DNA of 64,000 bases from Betaproteobacteria bacterium. Lineage in GTDB: Bacteria > Pseudomonadota > Gammaproteobacteria > Burkholderiales > SG8-39. This document shows, piece after piece, positions 58,201 to 64,000 of this stretch. The translations under genes and the position numbers were made by a program. The stretch is taken from assembly GCA_009693235.1 (NCBI GenBank), contig SHXR01000001.1:88517-152516 (forward strand). The letters run 5' to 3'. The notes under the pieces were generated by a model. It was not told the origin of the DNA. It was given only the letters and a program-made list of their open reading frames with translations, and searched no databases. The first letter of the stretch is position 1, and each line of letters opens with the position of its first letter.

Positions 58201-58525
58201 GTATTACGAGCACAAGAAGCATGACGGTTCATATCCGATTATCGGCGTCAACACCTATCGCAATCGGAACAATGAGCCAACCCCGGAGACCATCGAACTC
58301 ATCCGCTCCACCGCAGAAGAAAAGCAATCGCAACTGAAAAGGCTGAACGATTTCAAGCGAAGACATGCGCAAGAGAGCGGGGCGATGCTAAAGCGCCTGC
58401 AAGAGACGGTGATCGCCAATGGCAACGTTTTCGAAGTGTTGATCGACGCGGTGCGCGTGTGCTCACTTGGGCAGATCACCACCGCGCTGTTCGAAGTCGG
58501 CGGGCAGTATCGGCGGAGCATGTAG
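55211..58525 (+). CDS. icmF: Fused isobutyryl-CoA mutase (IcmF)
   Basis: A 1104-residue adenosylcobalamin enzyme that interconverts isobutyryl-CoA and n-butyryl-CoA. The B12 domain (about 15-150) has [14 protein letters not shown] with the cobalt-ligating His31, then AVSSYQGGH and GGGGG. The MeaB-like G-protein chaperone domain (about 200-430) has Walker A GTGGAGKS (207-214), [21 protein letters not shown] and INKFD. The substrate-binding mutase domain (about 560-1100) has [18 protein letters not shown] and [20 protein letters not shown]. This domain order is unique to IcmF. ATG 55211 is chosen over an in-frame start at 55187. Residues about 486-503 ([17 protein letters not shown]) are foreign: they are the translation of a dispersed palindromic repeat lying in the linker before the mutase domain. 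All catalytic motifs are intact, so the enzyme is probably active. Confidence 0.95.
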   Translation: MTDLSISHQLVPYQAKHKIRFVTAASLFDGHDASINIMRRILQASGCEVIHLGHNRSVDEVVTAALQEDAQGIAVSSYQGGHVEYFKYMLDLLRARGGENIKVFGGGGGTIVPAEIRDLEAYGMTRVYSPEDGAKMGLQGMINDMVQRCDEDLSKRGPKDLQALKAGDQRVLSQLITALEANANPKLRDEIVKQAGTMTTPALGITGTGGAGKSSLTDELVRRFRLDSGDTLNIAVLAVDPSRRKTGGALLGDRIRMNAITPRQQGDTKPIYRVFMRSMATRDTGSEVSAALGDAIAACKVAGFDLVIVETSGIGQGDAAIVPLVDVSLYVMTPEFGAASQLEKIDMLDFADFVAINKFDRRGAHDALRDVRKQYQRNRQRFTESPDAMPVFGTMASRFNDDGVTALYQAIRPKLAEHGLTLQQVRLPTTKVRQSSNQTAIVPPQRTRYLAEIAEGVRGYKQHVIEQSRIARERQQLRASRRMLKTMPSPLAGEGREEGAGGGILDALITDREAKLTPAAKKLVDQWPSMQEAYAGDEYVVKIRDKEVRTVLTSTSLSGTKIRKVALPRYEDDGEVLKWLMLENVPGSFPYTAGVFAFKRENEDPTRMFAGEGDPFRTNRRFHLVSKEMPAKRLSTAFDSVTLYGFEPDLRPDIYGKVGNSGVSIATLDDMLVLYSGFDLCSPNTSVSMTINGPAPTILAMFMNTAIDQQVDKFKTDNGRDPTDDEYQKIKAWALSTVRGTVQADILKEDQGQNTCIFSTEFSLKVMGDIQQYFVHHNVKNFYSVSISGYHIAEAGANPISQLAFTLSNGFTFVEAYLARGMHIDDFAPNLSFFFSYGMDPEYSVIGRVARRIWAVTMKNKYGANERSQKLKFHSQTSGRSLHAQEIAFNDIRTTLQALISTYDNTNSLHTNAYDEAITTPTEESVRRAMAIQLIINREWGIGKNENPNQGSFIIDELTELVEEAVLREFEAISERGGVLGAMETGYQRGKIQEESMYYEHKKHDGSYPIIGVNTYRNRNNEPTPETIELIRSTAEEKQSQLKRLNDFKRRHAQESGAMLKRLQETVIANGNVFEVLIDAVRVCSLGQITTALFEVGGQYRRSM
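56669..56715 (+). repeat. Palindromic repeat inserted in frame within icmF
   Basis: GCCCTCTCCCCTTGCGGGAG and the following AGGGCCGGGAAGAGGGGGCA are a copy of the repeat seen at 48646..48690, including the CCCTCTCCC/GGGAGAGGG stem. It contributes about 17 codons without a stop or frameshift. Confidence 0.85.
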
Positions 58526-58555
58526 AAAATAGTGGAGTAGTCCAAGGAGCGTGCA

Positions 58556-59338
58556 ATGAAGGTCGATCCGCAAGCATTTCTCGCCACCCTTGGCGATAAG
58601 GCGAACAGCATGACCGCCGACCAGCGTGCCGATGCGCTGGAAGAATTCATGATGAAGCAGTTGGCCAAGCCGGTCGCGCCGGGCACGACTGCGAACGTAC
58701 GTCGTGGCACTGGTGTGATGTTTGGCGGCCTGACGCCAAGCGGATTTCAGCCCGCTCTGGCCCCGCTCGCGAAGATGCCCGCACAGTCTGGCTTGGCCGA
58801 TTTCTTTCGCCTGCGATTCATGCCGCACTCGGTGCAGCATTTGCTGCAAAGCGCGAACGATGCGCTTCGGAAGGGCCAACCGGAAGACATCGTCTTCGCC
58901 TGTCTGGTGCACGATATCGCGATCAACATGATCAAAGTCGATCACGGCTGGTGGGCGGCCCAGATGCTGGAGCCGTATGTATCCGAGAAGGTGAGTTGGG
59001 CGATTCGCCATCATCAGGCGCTTCGCTTTTACGCCGATCCGGCGATGGGCTATGAGTATCCGCAACAGTATGTGCGCATCTTCGGTGAAGGCTACGTGCC
59101 TGAGCCCTACATCAAGGCCACTTACGAATACGCGCGCGGGCACCAGTGGTACCAGGAAGCGCGCATGATCACCGTGCACGATCTCTATGCCTTTGACCCG
59201 AATATTACGGTGACGCTCGATCCGTTCATCGACATCATCGGCCGGCATTTCAAGCAGCCGAAAGAAGGGCTCGGCTTCGATGGCAGCCCGGTCGCGCATA
59301 TGTGGCGCGCGATGATTTATCCGGACAATCCGCTCTGA
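58556..59338 (+). CDS. HD-fold protein with MIOX/PhnZ-like metal-ligand pattern
   Basis: A 260-residue protein of unknown function, 30 bases after icmF with a AAGGAG site. The helical core has His91/95 (MPHSVQHLL), His119-Asp120 (CLVHDIA), His130 (DHGWWAAQML), His152/153 (AIRHHQALRFY) and His208-Asp209 (TVHDLY). This H-HD-H-H-D spacing resembles di-metal HD-domain proteins such as myo-inositol oxygenase or PhnZ rather than ordinary HD phosphohydrolases. The first 80 residues are low-complexity and partly helical. No signal peptide. It is likely co-transcribed with icmF and its C-terminus overlaps the convergent EAL gene by 22 bases. The activity is unknown; the metal-ligand assignment is my inference. 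Confidence 0.55.
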   Translation: MKVDPQAFLATLGDKANSMTADQRADALEEFMMKQLAKPVAPGTTANVRRGTGVMFGGLTPSGFQPALAPLAKMPAQSGLADFFRLRFMPHSVQHLLQSANDALRKGQPEDIVFACLVHDIAINMIKVDHGWWAAQMLEPYVSEKVSWAIRHHQALRFYADPAMGYEYPQQYVRIFGEGYVPEPYIKATYEYARGHQWYQEARMITVHDLYAFDPNITVTLDPFIDIIGRHFKQPKEGLGFDGSPVAHMWRAMIYPDNPL

Positions 59339-61110
59339 ACCCGCTTCTTATCGAGCCTGGAAGGCGTCACAGACGGCCCGGCAACCTCCCGGTACCGCCC
59401 GATCCGCCAGCGCTCGAGCTCTTCCGCCGCGAATGGTACGGCTATGTGGAATCCTTGACCATACTGACAGCCGAGTTGCACGAGCTGGTCGCGCACCGTC
59501 ATGCTTTCGATCCCTTCGGCAACCACATCGACATCGAAGACACGGCCAAGTTCGATGAGGGCGCGAACGATCGCGATGTGGCCGAGGTTACTCGCGAGAT
59601 CGCTGATGAATAGCTGATCGATCTTGATCTCGGCGATGGGGAACTCCGTGAGGAAGCGAAGCGAGGCGTAGCCGGCCCCAAAATCGTCGATCGAGATTCT
59701 TATGCCTTCCCGGGCGAGGATGCCGAGTACCTTTATGGCGCGCTCGGGCTTGGCAATCGCGACGGTCTCGGTCACTTCAAGGTAAGGGTTGACGGTGCGA
59801 GCGAGCGCAGAGCAAGCGCGGCGAGCACACGCGAGGACAGCTCGGGATCGTCCAGCATGCGCACCGACAGGTTGACGGCAACCGAGGTCGGCGTCCCGGC
59901 GGCGGCCCAGGCCACGGCCTGGTCAAGCGCCTTGTCGAGAATTGCGTAGCTGATCGATCGGATGGCATTGGACCGTTCGGCGGCCGGTATGAACTCCATG
60001 GGTAGCAAGAGCCCAAGTTCCGGGTGCTGCCATCGCACCAGCGCCTCGATGCCGCGCACCGCGCCGGTCAAGAGGTCGATCTGCGGCTGGTAGTGAAGCA
60101 CCAGTTCGTCACCCGACGTGAGCGCAGCGGTGCGGGAATTGATCAGCTCGGCGCGCATGGCGGACCGACCGGGCGCGTGGTAGACGGCGACGCCGCAGCC
60201 ACTGCGCTTGGCTTCATACATGGCCAGATCCGCATTGGCGAGGAGGGTTTCGGCGGTGGTGCCGTGGGCCGGGTACATGGCGACCCCCGCCGACAGACCT
60301 ACCGTTACGATCGCATCGCCGAGCGAAACGGGCGTAGCAACCGCGGCGATCAGCTTTTCGGCGGCGAGCAGCGCGCCATCGATCGATTCGGTGCCGGGCA
60401 GCACCGCCGCGAACTCGTCGCCGCCGATGCGCACCAGGGTATCGGTGCGGCGCAGCTTGCGATCGAGGAGCGGAGCGATTGCTGCGAGCACGCGGTCACC
60501 CGCCGAATGACCCAGGCTGTCATTCACCTCCTTGAATCGATCGAGGTCCATGACGATCAGTGCAAAGGATGTACCCGCCCGCTCGGCGACGCCGATGGAG
60601 TGTTCGAGCCCCTCGGAGAAAAGCAACCGATTGGCAAGGCCGGTAAGCGGATCGTGGAGAACGAGCTGCTCGAGCTTCTCGGTCTGCTCGCGCGCGAACC
60701 GCTGGCGGTCGGAGCCCAGTACGGCGTGCTCGATCGCCTGGCGGAGCAGCGCGGCATCGGGATTGCTCTTGTGCAGATAGTCATGTACACCCAGCTTGAT
60801 CGCTTGCACGGCCACGCGATCATTGCCGGTCCCGGTGAGCATCACGACCGCCAAGTCGCGTTCCATCGAGCGCATGCGAAGATCCGGCAGCAACGTGATG
60901 GCGTCGGTGTCGGGCAACCGATAGTCGAGGACCACGCAGTCGTAGCGACGTCTGGCGACACAGTCGAGCGCCTCCAGGCCTCTTGCGACTTCTTCGATAT
61001 GATAGTGCAACCCGGACCGGTGGAGGCGGCGCAAGGTGGCCTGGCGGTCGACATCATCATCGTCGACCAGGAGCAGGCTGAGTTCGCGGCGCTGGGATCA
61101 TCATTGTCAT
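59317..61110 (-). pseudogene. REC-GGDEF-EAL response regulator, frame-broken twice
   Basis: Read from the ATG at 61110 that overlaps the preceding regulator stop (ATGA), only a few residues (MTMMIPAP) are in frame. The receiver domain (LSLLLVDDDDVDRQ..., CVVLDYRLPDTDAI, MLTGTGND) is in a different phase from about 61090. GGDEF (RIGGDEFAAVL, with the RxxD inhibitory site five residues upstream) and the first half of EAL (IEALVRWQHPELG, NLSVRML) follow. The frame is lost again at 59780, where TLTLK-stop should read TLTLEVTETV. The rest (DDFGAGYASLRFL, IKIDQLFI, VVAEGIES) is in another frame to 59317. Repaired, it is a c-di-GMP enzyme of about 590 residues with both catalytic sites intact. As read it gives only fragments: REC-GGDEF-half-EAL and a C-terminal EAL piece. 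Confidence 0.8.
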
Positions 61111-61595
61111 TGGTCCACCCCCGGCGGCCATTGCTCCAGAAGCTTGGCGAGAAAGCTGAAACCTGCCTCCATGTCCGCCTTGGCGAAGTAGCCTGCGACG
61201 CCGCGGCGGTTCGCCTCCGACCGGTCCCGTGCCGCGTTAGACGAAGTCAGCACCATCACGACCGCCCGCTTGAGCGCCGGATCGGCGCGGAGCGCATCGA
61301 GGAACTCGAACCCGCCCATGCCCGCCAGATTGAGATCGAGCAGCACGATCCAAGGCAGGGTGGTGTTCGGACCGAAGCGCTCAGCGCGGAGCAACCGGAG
61401 GGCTTCCGCACCGTCCCGCGCGCTGCGCACCGGACAATCGATCCGGTGTTTGCGCAAGCCGCGCTCGACGGCTTCGGCATCGACATCGTCATCCTCAACC
61501 AGCAGGATGCGGAACGCTTGCATGGATGCCATCAAACTGTCCGGTGGAAACATCATGACTACCGGTTGGGTGAGATGACAGGATAGTTGTTGCAT
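61107..61595 (-). CDS. Single-domain response regulator (CheY-like)
   Basis: A 162-residue receiver domain. The start is set at ATG 61595, which has a strong AAGGAAGGAG site; a longer in-frame reading from 61673 lacks one. Acidic pocket EDDD is at 34-37, the phospho-acceptor Asp87 in LLDLNL, Thr in VLTSSN and Lys in YFAKAD. No output domain, so it relays phosphate or acts through protein contacts. It resembles Rcp1-type regulators that pair with phytochrome-like or CHASE/PAS kinases. It is overlapped by the kinase 3' end (about 100 bases) and by the REC-GGDEF-EAL start (ATGA), indicating one operon. It is the only intact gene of the three. Confidence 0.85.
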   Translation of the reverse strand: MQQLSCHLTQPVVMMFPPDSLMASMQAFRILLVEDDDVDAEAVERGLRKHRIDCPVRSARDGAEALRLLRAERFGPNTTLPWIVLLDLNLAGMGGFEFLDALRADPALKRAVVMVLTSSNAARDRSEANRRGVAGYFAKADMEAGFSFLAKLLEQWPPGVDQ

Positions 61596-63770
61596 GAACG
61601 ACTCCTTCCTTCTGCCAATGGATGGGCCAAGTAAATTCGAAGGTAACGCCGCGTGTCCCGACGCCCTCGACAATCTGGATATGACCGCCGGCCTGAGTCA
61701 CCAGCCGCCGCACCAGCGCAAGGCCTATCCCAGATCCCCTTTGCTCTGACTTCGGCCCGAGCGTCTCGAACATCTGGAAGGCGCGCTCGCGATCCTCAGG
61801 CGCAATGCCCGGACCGTCATCGGCAACCCTGAAGGCAATAAATGCCCCAGACTTACGGCACTCACGACGACGCGGCCCACGTCACCATCGTGGTGCTGGA
61901 AGGCATTCGTGACGAGGTTGCGGAGCACGGTGTCGAGCGGTGCCTTGCCGGTGCGAAGAATCGGCAGTGGCCCGACGCCCTCGATGACGAATCCAGGTCG
62001 CGTAGTGAGATCATCGGCGATCGCGGTGACCAGCTCTGCGGTATTCACCTCTTAGGCACTGTTCGCGCCTCGCCCCGCCCGCGAATACGCGAGCAGACTC
62101 TCCATGAGCGACTCCATGCGCATCGCGCGCCGGCGCAATCGCGCAAGGTTGTACGTAACATTTGGCGGCGCGGTGTCCCCCAACTCCTCCGTGATCCATT
62201 CGGCGAGCAGCCCGATGCCACGTAGCGGCGCCTTCAGGTCGTGCGAGGCGATGTAGGCGAATTGTTCGATATCGATGTTGGCCTGGGTGAGTATGCGGGC
62301 CTGTTCGCTCGGTTCGTCTTCGATACGCTTGCGCTCGGTGATGTCGGCGATCAGCACGTAGAAGCCGACCACGGCGCCGCCCGCATCGCGTTGCAACAGG
62401 TACGTCGACTCGGTGACCCGGCCCGACGGTTCGCGCTTGTCGTAGATGATTTTTTCGCCGGCGAGCGCGCGGAACACATACGGCTGGGCGAGCGCGTACA
62501 GACCATCCGGCGCCGTCTCGCGGAGGGTTCGCCCGATGATCGCGACCGCATCCCCACCATACTTCAAGTGGAATGCCTCATTGGTGAACCGGTAGCGCTG
62601 GTCGCGATCGACGTAGGCGATCAGCAGAGGAATGCTGTCGGTGATCGTGCGCAGCTTGACCGTTCGGTCGAGCGTGGCCGCATGGTCGGCGGAGAGACGC
62701 TCTGCCCGCCGGCGCAAGCGCGACGACGCGAAGATCACATAGAGGAGGACGAGATTCACGGCCAGCCCACCCGCCGCGACCACCGCCGGCATGTGGTCGA
62801 TGGCTGCCGCTTCCAGGGACGGCGTTGAAGTGAATACCAGAGTCCAGATGCGCCCGGCAATTTCGACTTGCCGCACAACTCTGTAAGTGGGCTCGTGTGA
62901 TGATGGAGCCTCACCGTGCGCGGCCGCGCTATCGTGGAGGAGCGCAGTACCATTGACGTCCGGGCCGTCGTAGATCTTGAAATCGACATCCGGATGCGCA
63001 TTGCCCATGATCCCGTGCATCAGGTTGTTCGCGCGGAACGGGCTGAACACGAAGCCGATGATCGCTTCCCGGCGCTCCGCCACCGTGCTCGCCGCTGCGC
63101 CCTGGCGATACACCGGCAGGTACACGATGAAACCCGCCTGGACATCCTGGTCGGTCTCCAGCACCAACATGACCTTGCCGCTCAGAGCCGGCTGACCCGT
63201 GTCGCGGGCCAACTCCTGGGCCGCCCGCCGCACCGGCTCGGTCATCATGTCGTACCCGAAGGAGCGCGCATTACGCGCGGAGAAGGGCTCCAGATAGACG
63301 ATCGAATAATATTCGTCGCGTGGGAGCTCAGGCTTGATCCGGTAATCCGGAAAACCCTCCTGCCACACGCCTTCTTCGTGACGCTGCTTCTGGGCGGCCG
63401 GAATATGTTGCGAGAAGCCGATCGCCTACACGCCAGCAAAATGCCGGTCTATGTCGAGGTTGGTCACATAGCTTCGCCAGTTCGAGCGTGTGACGTTTCT
63501 CGATGCCTCGAAGAGGCCCACGCCGCCCCGCAGCAGTTGTTCGAATACGCGCATTCGCTCGCGGATAGCGAAATCCGCTTCCTCGACATCGAAGCCGAAC
63601 CGATCGAGCGCCCGATTCGCCAGATAGCTATTGGAGAGATACCAGCCGAATCCGGTCAATGCGAGCGAAACGACGAAGATGAACCATGCTGCGCGAGGGT
63701 CGTGCAGCCGATCCACGAGCGGTCGGCGAAGCGGCGCGTCTGATTCAAGCGGATCACCAAGGTACAGCAT
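61495..63770 (-). pseudogene. CHASE-PAS hybrid-type sensor histidine kinase with two stops and a frameshift
   Basis: From ATG 63770 (MLYLGDPLESDAPLRRPLVD; TTG 63809 is possible), a TM helix leads into a CHASE domain. TAG at 63428..63426 interrupts VTNLDIDRHFAGV-stop-AIGFSQHIPAA, where Gln is expected. The frame continues through CHASE (YSIVYLEPFSARNARSFGYD), a second TM helix, PAS (YVDRDQRYRFTNEAFHLKYG) and HisKA (FAYIASHDLKAPLRGIGLLA). A second in-frame stop, TAA at 62054..62052, precedes EVNTAELVTAI. In the ATPase domain the N box (LVTNAFQHHD) is followed by a one-base loss in the C4 run at 61845-61848; then ADDGPGIAPEDRE and GSGIGLALV follow in the new frame to 61495. Repaired length is about 755 residues. 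It is unlikely to function as read. Confidence 0.82.
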
Positions 63771-63870
63771 ATTGTTCTTGTCCAGAGCAGCTAAGAGCGT
63801 GTCCAGCAATTACGCTACCGAGTTGTATTCTTGGCAACTCGACCGACCAATGGTGTCGAAAGTAAATTAG

Positions 63871-64000
63871 TTGTCCGGTTTTAGTAAGTAACCTGTCCGG
63901 TTTATTGAGGAGCGATATTGCTGCCCATAAGCCGGTCTGGCTACCGACAGGAGAACCGGAAGATGAGATTCGAAGAGGCCTACCAAGGATGGACGGCGGG
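63871..64000 (+). mobile_element. Left end of an insertion sequence (ISNCY-like), truncated by window
   Basis: Two direct copies of TGTCCGGTTT (63872-63881 and 63894-63903) lie in a short terminal region. After a ribosome site (GAACCGGAAG), ATG 63963 starts MRFEEAYQGWTAG and runs off the window. That N-terminus and the repeated TGTCCGGTT end resemble an ISNCY-type transposase that begins MRFEEAY.G. followed by a helix-turn-helix (from memory). The element abuts the broken kinase operon, whose first gene starts about 100 bases away on the other strand; 63810-63870 holds nothing recognisable. Confidence 0.6.

Noticed and set aside
60024..61586. A 520-codon plus-strand open frame opposite the REC-GGDEF-EAL gene and response regulator
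   Set aside because: It lies antisense to clear receiver, GGDEF and EAL motifs. Its translation is rich in His, Arg, Gln and Asp with no domain or membrane pattern, a mirror effect of GC-rich codon use.

Overview
The window reads as a chromosomal segment of a GC-rich betaproteobacterium, most likely Burkholderiales-like. The pointers are the number of Bug-type (tripartite tricarboxylate) periplasmic receptors, three TRAP systems, the CaiB/BaiF CoA transferases, a fused isobutyryl-CoA mutase (IcmF), and a complete atpIBEFHAGDC operon with an Asp-type c subunit. No tRNA, rRNA, CRISPR or phage module was seen. Assignment is by reading motifs only; no database search was possible.

Layout. 1-16.6 kb: catabolic and uptake genes (a TPP enzyme, FAH-family hydrolase, PCu(A)C copper chaperone, enoyl-CoA hydratase family protein and dienelactone hydrolase), two TRAP systems arranged tail to tail (the second with tandem DctP paralogues), a VOC protein, then three adjacent genes with broken frames (alpha/beta hydrolase, hydrolase-LuxR regulator, methyltransferase). 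16.9-24.7 kb: a DUF2917-like gene and the F1Fo ATP synthase operon, whose late intergenic gaps carry three unrelated repeat elements, closed by a strong terminator. 24.75-25.1 kb: an AT-rich gene-free stretch with clustered DnaA-box sequences, a candidate oriC or DnaA-binding region. 25.1-32.5 kb: a cupin gene and a tight operon of Bug receptor, dihydroxyphthalate-decarboxylase-like protein, molybdenum hydroxylase large subunit, frameshifted glpD and HAD phosphatase. 32.5-37.1 kb: a TRAP operon with its own promoter and two terminators, a collapsed enolase-superfamily gene and a TSUP exporter. 37.2-48.6 kb: CoA transferase, Bug receptor, SDR, a second orphan Mo-hydroxylase large subunit, then an ABC importer (SsuABC type) with a second CoA transferase, a Bug receptor and an NTF2-like protein. 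49.4-55.1 kb: Bug, amidase, MFS and Bug genes on the minus strand, divergent from a VanB/PDR-type reductase. 55.2-59.3 kb: icmF with an in-frame palindromic repeat inside it, followed by an HD-fold protein. 59.3-63.8 kb: a damaged histidine kinase / response regulator / REC-GGDEF-EAL cluster. 63.87 kb to the end: the left end of an insertion sequence.

How it fits together. The gene set suggests a scavenger of organic acids and aromatic or branched-chain carboxylates: many periplasmic receptors capture acids, CoA transferases activate them, hydratase/SDR/FAH/DLH/VOC/Mo-hydroxylase proteins process them, and IcmF handles branched C4 acyl-CoA. Specific substrates cannot be read from the sequence.

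The two main themes of the hunt are (1) dispersed palindromic elements, one inside icmF and three inside the atp operon, and (2) an unusually high number of broken genes. Most of the breaks are single-base losses that could be either real decay or uncorrected indels in the assembly.
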